Assembly (NCBI GenBank): GCA_016720545.1
Contig: JADKKK010000012.1
Location: forward strand, 62,001-126,000
Origin: Myxococcales bacterium
GTDB lineage: Bacteria; Myxococcota_A; Polyangia; Polyangiales; Polyangiaceae
Direction of reading: 5' to 3'
DNA: 64,000 bases
This document shows positions 52,110-59,916 of the stretch, piece by piece; positions within the stretch are counted from its first letter, which is position 1; every line of letters starts with the position of its first letter. Position numbers and translations under genes: made by a program. The notes beneath the pieces are model-generated. The model had not been told where the DNA came from. It saw only the letters and a program-made list of their open reading frames with translations, and made no database searches.

Positions 52110-53138
52110 TCACGTGCGGCCAGGCACCTCCACCCGGAACGCCCCGCCGCCCTCGTCGGTCACGCGGACCTCCGCGCCCAGGAACGCGCGCAATAGCGTG
52201 CATTGTGCATCGAAATGGGGCGTGGGGCGGAGCGTGCGAAACTCCCCGCCGGCCCCGAGCGCGAGCGGGAGCAGCAGCTGGTCGGCCAAGTGCTCGCACA
52301 CCGGGACGTCCGCGGCGGTGAAGCGCGTCACCTCCGCGGCGAGCTTGCCCCCGACGCGCTCGGCCGGCACGCCCTTCTCGCCGAACTCGGTGAGCACGCA
52401 CGTCACGTGCTCGTAGGCGAGGGTGGCCACGAGCGCGTTCCCGGGGCCGAGGGGATCGCGCAGCACCTCGGGGCGCGCGTCCGCGTCCTTCGGCCAGCCC
52501 GCCGCCGCGACGAACGTCTCCACCTCACGCGCGCCGACGCCCGGCGGGAGGTTCGCGACGACGCCGCGCGCCCGCCGCGCGACGAGCGCCCCCGCGTGGA
52601 GCAGCGAGAGGTGCCGGAGCCGCGCGCCGCCCGCCAGCTCCACGCGCAGTCGGCCGCCGCCCGCGGGGTAGAAGCCCGCGCGCTCCAGCGTGCCGTGCGC
52701 GTCGAGCCCGAGCCGCGCGAGGGCGGGGAGGAGCGACTCTGCCACGAACGGGTACGGCGGCGCCGCGGGGTTGTGCGTGCCTCCCTCGAGCGCGATCGTG
52801 CTCGCCCCCTCGGCCATGGCGAGAGGCACCAGGACCGTCGCGAGCACGAGCAGGCAGGAGCCGGCGGTGCCGACGGCGAACGAATAGCTGCCCGCGCGGA
52901 CGCGCTTCGGTCGGAAGGTGAGGTCCGTGGAGCCCATCGCGGCGCCCACCACCTCCGCCCCCGCGACGTCGCGCGCCGCGAGGACGGAGGTGAGGTGCTG
53001 CCGCAAGAGGCCGGGCTTCGAGCGTTTCTTGCGGATGTTCGTGACGCGAAAGGGCTGGCCCGTCGCCATCGAGAGCGCGAGCGACGAGCGGAGCACCTGC
53101 CCGCCGCCCTCTCCCGTCGTTCCGTCGATCGTGATCAT
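52110..53138 (-). CDS. rtcA: RNA 3'-terminal phosphate cyclase
   Basis: RtcA turns RNA 3'-phosphate into a 2',3'-cyclic phosphate with ATP. The 342-residue protein has the family signature G-T-A-G-S-C-L-L-V-L, the N-terminal D-G-T-T-G-E-G-G-G-Q-V-L-R-S-S and R-Q-H-L-T-S-V, and a late P-T-P-H-F-D-A-Q with the likely adenylated His. Length matches E. coli RtcA (338). It lies 17 bases downstream of rtcB, with a Shine-Dalgarno (GGAGACGGAG) before its ATG, so rtcBA is an operon, the classic RNA-repair pair. Confidence 0.95.
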   Translation of the reverse strand: MITIDGTTGEGGGQVLRSSLALSMATGQPFRVTNIRKKRSKPGLLRQHLTSVLAARDVAGAEVVGAAMGSTDLTFRPKRVRAGSYSFAVGTAGSCLLVLATVLVPLAMAEGASTIALEGGTHNPAAPPYPFVAESLLPALARLGLDAHGTLERAGFYPAGGGRLRVELAGGARLRHLSLLHAGALVARRARGVVANLPPGVGAREVETFVAAAGWPKDADARPEVLRDPLGPGNALVATLAYEHVTCVLTEFGEKGVPAERVGGKLAAEVTRFTAADVPVCEHLADQLLLPLALGAGGEFRTLRPTPHFDAQCTLLRAFLGAEVRVTDEGGGAFRVEVPGRT

Positions 53139-53155
53139 GGCTCCGTCTCCTTCGC

Positions 53156-54388
53156 TCAGCCCTTCACACACACGACCTGGCGCAGCTCGTGGACGATGTC
53201 CACGAGATCTTCCTGCGCCTTCATGACGGCGTCGATCGGCTTGTACGCCATGGGCGTCTCGTCGATCACCGCCTCGTCCTTCCGGCACTCGATGCCCGCC
53301 GTCGCCCGCTCGTGGTCTTCGAGCGAGAAGAGCTGGCGCGCCTTCGTGCGGCTGTGCACGCGCCCCGCCCCGTGGCTGCAGGACGAGAGCGACAGCGGGT
53401 TCCCCTTGCCGCGCACGATGTACGAGCGCGTCCCCATCGACCCCGGGATGATGCCGAGGTCGCCGAGGCCTGCCCGCACCGCGCCCTTGCGCGTGACGAG
53501 GAGCTTCTCGCCGAAGTGCTCTTCCTCGGCGACGTAGTTGTGGTGGCAGTTCACCGCCACGTCGAGCGCCTCGAACGGAGGGAGGCCCCGCTCCTCGGCC
53601 CACGAGCGAAGCGAGTCGAGCGCCGCCGTGAGCATCAGCGCGCGGCTCTCCTTCGCGAAGCGCTGCGCCCAGCCCACGGCGCGGACGTAGTCGTCGAAGA
53701 CCTCCGTGCCTCGATCGAGCCACGCGAGGTCGCGGTCGGGCAGGCGCCGGTCGAGCCGGAGCGCTTCTTCGCGGGCCTTCTCGATGAAATACTGCCCGAT
53801 GAGGTTCCCGACCCCACGCGAGCCGGAGTGCAGCATCACCCAGACCTGGTCGGACTCGTCGAGGCACACCTCCACGAAGTGGTTCCCCGTACCGAGCGTC
53901 CCGAGGTGCACGAAGCTGTTCGCCTTCGCGAACGTGGGGTGCTTCTCGCACATCGCGGAGAACTCCTCCTTCAGCGACGCGCACCACGCCTTCTCCACGG
54001 CGCGAGGCAGATCGTGCCACGAGCCCTTGTCACGCGCGCCGGGCGAGCGGCCGTGGGGGATGCGCGACTCGATGACCGAGCGGAGCCCCGCGAGATCGTC
54101 GGGGAGGTGCGCTGCGCGGAGCGTGGTCTTCTGCGCGATCATCCCGCAGCCGATGTCGACGCCGACGGCCGCGGGCAGGATCGCCGCGCGGGTGGGCACG
54201 ACGCTCCCGACGGTCGCGCCCTTGCCGACGTGCACGTCGGGCATGACGGCGACGAACGGCCCGACGACCGGGATCTCGGCGAGCTTGCGGAGCTGCTGCT
54301 CCGCGCCGGGGTCGAACGCGACGCCGTCGACCCAGGCGTGGACGGGGACACCCTTGGTGGTGAGCGTGTGGTGCTTCGGGGGAATCAT
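53156..54388 (-). CDS. rtcB: RNA-splicing/repair ligase RtcB
   Basis: RtcB joins 2',3'-cyclic phosphate or 3'-phosphate RNA ends to 5'-OH ends with GTP and Mn2+. The 410-residue protein, close to the 408 of E. coli, has V-G-V-D-I-G-C-G-M (Mn-binding Cys), G-T-G-N-H-F-V-E-V, H-S-G-S-R-G-V-G, N-C-H-H-N-Y, and C-S-H-G-A-G-R with the catalytic His that takes GMP. ATG 54388 is used because a Shine-Dalgarno (GGAGG) lies just upstream. A sigma-54 promoter lies 25 bases before it; rtcR, the usual activator gene, is not in the window. Confidence 0.96.
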   Translation of the reverse strand: MIPPKHHTLTTKGVPVHAWVDGVAFDPGAEQQLRKLAEIPVVGPFVAVMPDVHVGKGATVGSVVPTRAAILPAAVGVDIGCGMIAQKTTLRAAHLPDDLAGLRSVIESRIPHGRSPGARDKGSWHDLPRAVEKAWCASLKEEFSAMCEKHPTFAKANSFVHLGTLGTGNHFVEVCLDESDQVWVMLHSGSRGVGNLIGQYFIEKAREEALRLDRRLPDRDLAWLDRGTEVFDDYVRAVGWAQRFAKESRALMLTAALDSLRSWAEERGLPPFEALDVAVNCHHNYVAEEEHFGEKLLVTRKGAVRAGLGDLGIIPGSMGTRSYIVRGKGNPLSLSSCSHGAGRVHSRTKARQLFSLEDHERATAGIECRKDEAVIDETPMAYKPIDAVMKAQEDLVDIVHELRQVVCVKG

Positions 54389-54412
54389 GATGTGGCCTCC
54401 GAGAGACCCTAG

Positions 54413-54428
54413 AGCAGGGGACGTGCCA
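54413..54428 (-). promoter_or_regulatory. Sigma-54 promoter of rtcBA
   Basis: On the minus strand TGGCACG-TCCC-CTGCT has the -24 GG and -12 GC separated by 10 bases, as sigma-54 requires (consensus TGGCAC-N5-TTGCW). Transcription would start near 54402, giving a leader of about 14 bases that holds the rtcB Shine-Dalgarno. E. coli rtcBA is likewise sigma-54 dependent under RtcR. Confidence 0.8.
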
Positions 54429-54611
54429 GGCCGTTGTGAAACAGAAAACTCAATTATGACAGTAGGTTGCGACATCGCTGGTCTGGCGAGGAAGTAGAAA
54501 TTTGGATAGAGGTTAGATAGATGGATATGCGGTCGCGGCGAACCGTTGGCTCTCCGCGGAGCGCGCGTCCGCGAGGCCTGGCGCGCCGCCTCGAGGAGAC
54601 GCCGAGAACGC

Positions 54612-54640
54612 TTGCGCCCCCGCGCGGCCTCGGGTAGGCT
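54612..54640 (+). promoter_or_regulatory. Promoter of tRNA-Val
   Basis: TTGCGC (54612-54617) and TAGGCT (54635-54640) are separated by exactly 17 bases, with the start expected about 15 bases before the tRNA. It is the best complete promoter in the window and supports TAGGCT as a -10 element. Confidence 0.7.
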
Positions 54641-54654
54641 TCTCCACCTCGTTA

Positions 54655-54726
54655 GGGCGCATAACTCAGCGGTAGAGTGCCACCTTCACACGGTGGAAGT
54701 CGCAGGTTCGAATCCTGCTGCGCCCA
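54655..54726 (+). tRNA. tRNA-Val(CAC)
   Basis: The 72-base molecule folds as a full cloverleaf: acceptor stem GGGCGCA with TGCGCCC (seven pairs), anticodon stem CCACC with GGTGG around the loop TTCACAC, so the anticodon is CAC and it reads the valine codon GTG, very common here. The T arm has GGTTCGAATCC. CCA is not encoded and must be added. It lies beside rtcBA. Confidence 0.95.
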
Positions 54727-54810
54727 CAAAGAGCCCCGGCGTTGTGCCCCGCGTGGGTCCCGCCGCTGGCGCTGGCGCTCCCGTCGCCCACGAGCCGGTG
54801 AGCCTGCGCG

Positions 54811-54873
54811 CCCCGGATCGTACGAGTGCGTAAGGGGAACCCCCGGGCCGTACGTGTTCGTAAGGGGGTGAAC
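54811..54873 (+). repeat. Tandem duplication of a 30-base unit
   Basis: Two units (54811-54840 and 54841-54873) share CCCCGG, CGTACG, GT, CGTAAGGGG and AAC with a few differences. It lies between tRNA-Val and the chalcone-isomerase-like gene, so it may be an operator pair or a local duplication. Two copies are too few to call a CRISPR. Confidence 0.6.
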
Positions 54874-54903
54874 TCTCCGGCGGGCGCGAACACCGGACCC
54901 TTC

Positions 54904-55446
54904 ATGCAAACGCGTAGCACTCCCCGCGCCCTCGCCGTCCTGGCCTCGCTCGTCGTCGCGCTGCTCTTCGCGCCACCGGCCTCGGCGGACGACTGGCAGC
55001 TCACGGGGGCGGGCGTGCGGACGCGCACGGTCGAGTCCTTCGAGTTCGCGATCTACGACATTCAGCACTTCGTCCGGGGCCCTCTGGCGGAGAAGAGCAA
55101 GCACCGCGTGATGGTGGCCGACGTGTCGAAGAAGGTGGTTTGGACGATGCGCCGCGACGTGAAGGCCGAGACCATGCAGAGCGCGCTGCGCGGCGGTTTT
55201 GCGCGCAACGGGTACGCGGACTCCAGCAAGATCGCGCTGTTCGTGAACGCGTTCCACAATCTGCACGCCGGCCAGCGGGTGACCATCACCTACGACACCG
55301 ATCGGAAGCTCACGGTCCTCGCCATCGAGGGGGGCTCCGCCGTCGCCGTCGTGGGGGTCGAGTTCATGCGCGCCGTGTGGGCGCAGTGGTTCGGCGGCAC
55401 GGACCAGCCGGCGCTCGGTGAGCAGCTCATCGCGAAGCTCCCGTGA
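54904..55446 (+). CDS. Secreted chalcone-isomerase-like protein
   Basis: The 180-residue product has a signal peptide (M-Q-T-R-S-T-P-R, hydrophobic core to about 23, cleavage near A-S-A) and then L-T-G-A-G-V-R-T-R-T, F-E-F-A-I-Y-D-I-Q-H-F-V, A-L-R-G-G-F-A-R-N-G, V-T-I-T-Y-D and V-W-A-Q-W-F-G, matching the fold of the bacterial chalcone-isomerase-like family. These bacterial members lack known catalysis; a lipid or small-molecule binding role is supposed. ATG 54904 is preferred as it begins a proper signal peptide. No promoter hexamer is near. Confidence 0.7.
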   Translation: MQTRSTPRALAVLASLVVALLFAPPASADDWQLTGAGVRTRTVESFEFAIYDIQHFVRGPLAEKSKHRVMVADVSKKVVWTMRRDVKAETMQSALRGGFARNGYADSSKIALFVNAFHNLHAGQRVTITYDTDRKLTVLAIEGGSAVAVVGVEFMRAVWAQWFGGTDQPALGEQLIAKLP

Positions 55447-55486
55447 GCGTACGCGCAGGCTTCCCAGCGCTCGTGAATTGTCCCGG

Positions 55487-56059
55487 CTAGAACACTCCGC
55501 CGAGCCCGAAGACGGCGCCGGATGACGAAGGCGTGACGACCGGCGCGACCCGCGCGCCGCGAGCGGCCCACGCGTAGTCGAACGCGAAGCCGGCGAGGAC
55601 CGCGACGCCCGCGACCGCGACGCCGACCCCATCGCTCGCGCCGTCGCCGAAGTCGCCTCGCGGCTGGCGCGCCCGGTAGAGCCCTAGCGTGAGCCCTAGC
55701 GCGGCGGCCGGCAGCCCGAGGCGAAGACCGAGGCTCGCCGAGGCGCGCGCGTAGGCCCCGTGACCCGCGAACACGGCGGGCCCGCACAGCGAGTGGCCCG
55801 CGGCGGCCGTCCCGAGGGCCGCGAGGAACAAGCGCTCCTCGCTCCCTGCGCGGATGAACGGGCGCCCTCCGCCAGAGGCCGCGCCCACGACCCCGCGCAC
55901 GCCGAACACCCCGAGCATCAGGAGCGGCGGGATCTTCGCGACCGCGTCGCAGGTCGCCATCTCGCGGATGAGACGCTCTCCGTCCTCCGCCCGCGCCGCT
56001 GGAGCCGCCAGCGCGATCGCGAGGCCCACGAGGGGGCTCCAGGGAGGGCGTCGAGGCAT
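55487..56059 (-). CDS. Membrane/secreted protein of unknown function
   Basis: The 190-residue product starts M-P-R-R-P-P-W-S-P-L and has a hydrophobic signal-like core (V-G-L-A-I-A-L-A-A-P-A-A-R-A), then about four further hydrophobic stretches rich in Gly and Ala (A-L-G-L-T-L-G-L-Y, G-V-A-V-L-A-G-F-A-F). I recognise no family. ATG 56059 is chosen because TACGCT ends eight bases upstream. It converges with the chalcone-isomerase-like gene. Confidence 0.55.
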   Translation of the reverse strand: MPRRPPWSPLVGLAIALAAPAARAEDGERLIREMATCDAVAKIPPLLMLGVFGVRGVVGAASGGGRPFIRAGSEERLFLAALGTAAAGHSLCGPAVFAGHGAYARASASLGLRLGLPAAALGLTLGLYRARQPRGDFGDGASDGVGVAVAGVAVLAGFAFDYAWAARGARVAPVVTPSSSGAVFGLGGVF

Positions 56060-56067
56060 GCCGTCGC

Positions 56068-56073
56068 AGCGTA
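56068..56073 (-). promoter_or_regulatory. -10-like TACGCT of the gene at 55487-56059
   Basis: TACGCT on the minus strand ends eight bases before ATG 56059. Confidence 0.4.
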
Positions 56074-56108
56074 CACCGTCGACGCGCGTCATGGCGTCGC
56101 TCGGAGCG

Positions 56109-57323
56109 TCAGCGCGCCTCGGGCAGCGCCTCGGCGACGTCGGCGAAGACGCGGGCGAGCCTCTTGGCGAAGGAGGCGTCGTCGATGAACACGCTCACGT
56201 TGCGGCTCTTGAGGAAGTAGTCCCCCTCCCAGTTGCTCGTGCCGAGCCACGCGCGCTCGCCGTCGACGACCATGTACTTTGCATGAATCACCCGGGCGAA
56301 GGGCACGTCGCCCCCGGACCACCGTGGCACCTCGAGGACCCGCACAGTGGCGCCGGCCTCGCGCAGGGCGAGGAGCGACGGCTCCTTGCCGTGCCAGTGC
56401 CCCACCTGGAGCGTCACGCGCACCCCGCGGGCCAGCGCGCGGCGCAGGGCCGCGTCGAGCGCGACGAACGGCGCCCCGTCGCGCATCGCGGCCTTGTAGC
56501 CGAGCGCCTGCACGAGGACCTCGCGCCGTGCCCCGTCGAGGCGGGCCTCGAGCAGCGGGAGGTCCCACGCCACGCCTTCGGGGAGGGCGTCCCGTGGGCT
56601 TGCGGCGAAGTGGACCGCGGCGTTCGCGGGCTCGGGCGCGAGCGGCGGTGGCAGAGGGGCGTCGCCGCCCGCGGCGCGGAAATCGCGCCGAAACGTCGCC
56701 ACCAGGCGGGTCACGACGCTCGCGTCCCGCGTGCGCAGGCCGAGCTCGTGGATGTGCTCGAGCGACCGGTAGTCGAAGTTCTGGCTCCCGACGTACGCGT
56801 CGCGGCCGTCGACGACGAAGTACTTCGCGTGGAGGATGCCGCCGCCGTAGAGGCGCTTGCCCTCCGCGCGGCGGAGCGCGACCCCCGGCGTGGCGGCGAG
56901 CGCGTCCGGCAGCTCCGGGTACTTCGCGTAGAACGCGTCCTCGACGAGCACGCGCACACGCACGCCGCGCGCGGCGGCCCGCTGAATGGCCGCGACCACC
57001 TTGGTGAGCGCGGACGGACGCGCGCTCGGCGGCGCGTCGCTCAAGTAAAACTCTGCGATCTCGAGGGTCTCGCGGGCCCCGTCGATCATGGCGATCCACA
57101 CGCTCGCGGCGTCGGGGATGTCGGCGTGATCGAGCCGCGTCTCCACCGGCCACGACTCGACGAGCTCGCAGTCGCGCGCGCGCGCGCGCGCGCGGGCCGC
57201 CGGGGGAACGACGGGAGCCGTCCCGGGTGCGGGCGGGGGAGCAGGTGGCGGGACGGGCGCGCCGCACGAAGCCAGCGCGCACGCGAGGGCCGCGCAGAAC
57301 GTGGCTCGGGCAACCCCCCTCAC
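56109..57323 (-). CDS. Phospholipase D-superfamily lipoprotein
   Basis: The 404-residue product has a lipobox A-L-A-S-C-G near residue 20 and two HKD motifs: L-H-A-K-Y-F-V-V-D-G and I-H-A-K-Y-M-V-V-D-G, followed by G-S-Q-N-F-D-Y and G-T-S-N-W-E-G, as in phospholipase D or cardiolipin-synthase-like enzymes. These make or break phosphodiester bonds in lipids. The GTG start overlaps the OMP gene stop as GTGA, so it is coupled to an outer-membrane protein, suggesting a shared outer-membrane lipid task. The linker has a run of Arg/Ala. Confidence 0.85.
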   Translation of the reverse strand: MRGVARATFCAALACALASCGAPVPPPAPPPAPGTAPVVPPAARARARARDCELVESWPVETRLDHADIPDAASVWIAMIDGARETLEIAEFYLSDAPPSARPSALTKVVAAIQRAAARGVRVRVLVEDAFYAKYPELPDALAATPGVALRRAEGKRLYGGGILHAKYFVVDGRDAYVGSQNFDYRSLEHIHELGLRTRDASVVTRLVATFRRDFRAAGGDAPLPPPLAPEPANAAVHFAASPRDALPEGVAWDLPLLEARLDGARREVLVQALGYKAAMRDGAPFVALDAALRRALARGVRVTLQVGHWHGKEPSLLALREAGATVRVLEVPRWSGGDVPFARVIHAKYMVVDGERAWLGTSNWEGDYFLKSRNVSVFIDDASFAKRLARVFADVAEALPEAR

Positions 57324-58837
57324 GGCTTGCGCGCCTTCACCACGTTCTCGACCGTCGCGCGCAGCGCCTTCAGGTTGGTCGAGCCCGCGACGATGAGCAT
57401 GAATCCCCACGAAGACTGATCGATCGGCACGTAGCGGTTGGGCAGCTCGAACGGGTTCAGCGCGTAGGTCTTGCCCCAGCCGTGCGAGCCCTCGACGCCC
57501 ACGACGAAGTCGGTGCCCTCGGTATAGGTGGCGAAGCCGATCGAGCCCGAGGCGCGGTTCATCCGGGGAAACGCGAACGCGTTGAGCTCGCCGGGCGCGA
57601 GCGCCGCCGAGCGCGGCGGGGTCGACGTGAAGTCGGTGGACACGCCGGCGAGGATGCCGAGCCACGGGCGCACGAAGCGCTCCACGCCGAAGCCCGTGTT
57701 CACGACGGCCTGGGTGTCGGTCGAGAAGGTCTGGTCGGCGGTCGGGCTCGCGCCGGTGCGCGTGTCGAACGAGCTCACCGAGAGCCTGGCCTCGGTGGAG
57801 CGCGCGCGCGGGAAATGGACCGAGGCGTCGAGCTCGAGGCGCGTCCCGGGGAGGTTGGCCGAGATGCCCGTCCCGAGCTTCGCGGGGGTCGAGGCGCGGA
57901 ACGAGCCCTCACCGCGGCGCGACGAGGCGTAGTCGTCGCTGCCAGAGTACTGGGTCTGGTAGAGCGACGAGAACTCGCCGAACACATGGAGCGAAGGCAC
58001 GGTCGCGGCGAAGCCTACCTGGTAGTGGTTGTCGATGCGGTAGGTGACGCCGAGCGTGGCGTTCACGTCGATGCTCGTGCCGCTCGCGACGTTGGCGAGC
58101 GCCGTCGCGAGGAAGCGCCCGTCGGTCGAATAAATGCTCGTGTTGCCTGACGAGAGGTCGTCGAAGTTCGCGGCGAGGACGGCGAGCGACGCCCCGACGG
58201 CGAGCTCTTCCGTGACGTTCACGCTGTACGCGGGGCCCACCGAGAACCGGCCCCACTTGTGGAGGAACGACTGTCCCTGCTCGACCCGCGTCGCGTTCGA
58301 GCCGCCGCGGTAGCCGACCGCGAGGCGCGACCGGACGTCGCGCTCGAGCGTGCCAAAGCAAAGCGACGCGCGATGCCGTGGCGCGTTGTCTTCGGTCTTG
58401 CCGCTCAGGTTCGCGAAGAAGCAGAGCGTGGACGGGACGAGGTCGACCTCGGTCGTCGTGAGGCGCGTCTCGTCGAGCTGGAGGTCCCCGAACGCCGTCG
58501 CGTCGACCGCGCCAGGGCGATGGAAGCTCGGCGCCGAGGTGGACCGAAACTGGAGAAAATTCGCGGAGAAAGCGAAGCCAGAGTCGTCGACGTGGGCGAT
58601 CGTCGCCGGGTTCAGGAACGGCGCCGCGCCGTCGCGGGCCGTCGCGATGCCCGTGCCGCCCATGAGCGCCGAGCGCCCCCCGAGAGGCGCCGAGCGGTAG
58701 TTCCCTTGCGCGTGCGCCTCGCGGCCTCCGAGGCCTCGCGGCGTGACGCCGAGGAGCAGCCCGAGCGGCAGCGCGACCCTGCACGCGGCCGCGAGCGAGG
58801 CGAGGCGTCGCGCGCGCGCACGTGCTGGAGTCTTCAT
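57320..58837 (-). CDS. Outer-membrane protein of the FadL/OmpP1 type
   Basis: The 505-residue product has a long signal peptide (A-R-R-L-A-S-L-A-A-A-C, cleavage near A-H-A) and then a beta-barrel: G-G-T-G-I-A-T-A-R-D-G-A-A-P-F-L-N-P-A-T-I near the start, as in FadL-type transporters of hydrophobic compounds, and many G-x-x-Y/F strands later. The C-terminal part ends with V-V-K-A-R-K-P and lacks a final aromatic residue. It probably lets hydrophobic molecules cross the outer membrane. ATG 58837 follows TACCCT by 10 bases. It leads the transcript with the phospholipase D lipoprotein. Confidence 0.75.
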   Translation of the reverse strand: MKTPARARARRLASLAAACRVALPLGLLLGVTPRGLGGREAHAQGNYRSAPLGGRSALMGGTGIATARDGAAPFLNPATIAHVDDSGFAFSANFLQFRSTSAPSFHRPGAVDATAFGDLQLDETRLTTTEVDLVPSTLCFFANLSGKTEDNAPRHRASLCFGTLERDVRSRLAVGYRGGSNATRVEQGQSFLHKWGRFSVGPAYSVNVTEELAVGASLAVLAANFDDLSSGNTSIYSTDGRFLATALANVASGTSIDVNATLGVTYRIDNHYQVGFAATVPSLHVFGEFSSLYQTQYSGSDDYASSRRGEGSFRASTPAKLGTGISANLPGTRLELDASVHFPRARSTEARLSVSSFDTRTGASPTADQTFSTDTQAVVNTGFGVERFVRPWLGILAGVSTDFTSTPPRSAALAPGELNAFAFPRMNRASGSIGFATYTEGTDFVVGVEGSHGWGKTYALNPFELPNRYVPIDQSSWGFMLIVAGSTNLKALRATVENVVKARKP

Positions 58838-58847
58838 GGCTGGCCGC

Positions 58848-58853
58848 AGGGTA
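58848..58853 (-). promoter_or_regulatory. -10-like TACCCT of the OMP-phospholipase D pair
   Basis: TACCCT on the minus strand ends 10 bases before ATG 58837. Confidence 0.4.
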
Positions 58854-58944
58854 GCAACTCTGACGAGCGCGAGAAAGCGCCGGCGCTTCCCCAGGAGTGC
58901 CCGTCCGCTGCTATATCCTGGGTTCCGGGACAGCGGGGGAGCGA

Positions 58945-59349
58945 ATGGTGATCAAGGGGCCTCCAGGAGGGGGGCGGGCCGACGACCCGCACGAGCGCGA
59001 CACGGCGCCGCCCGCGAGCGGCGCGCCGCGCGATGGCGTCGATGGCCCCACCTCGTACCGCATGGCCGCGCCCGAGAGTCGTGGCGCCGGCCCGGCCGAG
59101 CTGCGGCCGCGCCTGGGGTCGGCGAGCCTCCTCGGCGATCCGTTCGTGATGCGCCGCGTACCCCGCCGGATACTCCCGGACGATCGTCTGCGCGACGCCA
59201 TGCTCGACCACCGCGAGGGCTTCGTCGTGTCGCTCGTCGATGGTCGCGTGAACGTCGAGACCATCATCGACATCACGGGGCTCTCGCTCGAAGACGCGCT
59301 CGAGCTGCTCGAGGGCCTCCGCATCGCCGAGGTGCTGGCGTTCACCTGA
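58945..59349 (+). CDS. Small conserved-looking protein of unknown function
   Basis: The 134-residue product has a low-complexity first half (G-P-P-G-G-G-R-A-D-D) and a C-terminal domain of about 60 residues: R-R-V-P-R-R-I-L, L-D-H-R-E-G-F-V-V-S-L-V-D-G, V-E-T-I-I-D-I-T-G-L-S-L-E-D-A-L-E-L-L. This domain type (D-H-R-x-G-F-x-L-S-x-I-D-G) recurs in myxobacterial proteins, often with signalling or pilus-linked genes, but no function is established. The ATG has GGGGGAG upstream. TATATC (58912-58917) is a likely -10. Confidence 0.55.
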   Translation: MVIKGPPGGGRADDPHERDTAPPASGAPRDGVDGPTSYRMAAPESRGAGPAELRPRLGSASLLGDPFVMRRVPRRILPDDRLRDAMLDHREGFVVSLVDGRVNVETIIDITGLSLEDALELLEGLRIAEVLAFT

Positions 59350-59555
59350 GGGCGCCCACTTGACGACCGTCACTTGACCTCGCCACCTCCGGAGCTAGGT
59401 TCTCGGCGCCACCCCGCCTTCGGCTCGGGGGCACCGTCGACCTTGGTTCGCCCCTTCGGGGCGCAATTCCAGGTTCAGCGGTACGATGCTTCGACGCACG
59501 CCGCGGGGGCGCGACGCCGATCCCACCGCCTCGTGGCCCAGAAGGGACGCGCTCC

Positions 59556-59891
59556 ATGTCCGCGAATTACGCTCGCCCAGGTGGCTCCCGCGTGGCTACA
59601 CGTCGCGCGTTCTCGCTCGGCCTCCTTGGCGTGCTCGTCGCCGCCGCGCCACGGACCGCCCGCGCCACGGACCGCTACGTGACCCGTGGTATTATTAAAT
59701 CATTCGGAAAATCAAGGCGTTACGTAAACATCGCCCACGACGACATCCCGGGCTACATGGCCGCGATGACGATGGCGTTTCACCCGGCGAGGCCGGAGCA
59801 GCTGCTCGGGCTTGAGGTAGGCGACCGTGTCGAGGTCGCCTTTGTCGAGCAGGGCGACCGCCGCATCCTCGAGTCCATCCGAAAAGTCTAG
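59556..59891 (+). CDS. Tat-exported CusF-like copper-binding protein
   Basis: The 111-residue product has a twin-arginine motif (A-T-R-R-A-F-S-L-G-L) in its signal peptide, so it is probably exported folded by Tat. The mature part matches the CusF/copper-binding fold: G-I-I-K-S-F-G-K-S, I-A-H-D-D-I-P, M-A-A-M-T-M-A-F and G-D-R-V-E-V-A-F. In CusF the His and the two Met of M-T-M bind Cu(I). The central part uses AT-rich codons (ATT ATT AAA TCA), unlike the rest. GTG 59589 would also keep the signal peptide. No copper exporter gene is nearby. Confidence 0.75.
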   Translation: MSANYARPGGSRVATRRAFSLGLLGVLVAAAPRTARATDRYVTRGIIKSFGKSRRYVNIAHDDIPGYMAAMTMAFHPARPEQLLGLEVGDRVEVAFVEQGDRRILESIRKV

Positions 59892-59916
59892 CGAAGCGCT
59901 TGCGCGCTTGCCGCGC

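Noticed and set aside
54811..54873. Possible CRISPR repeat
   Set aside because: Only two units, directly adjacent without spacers, and no cas gene in the window.
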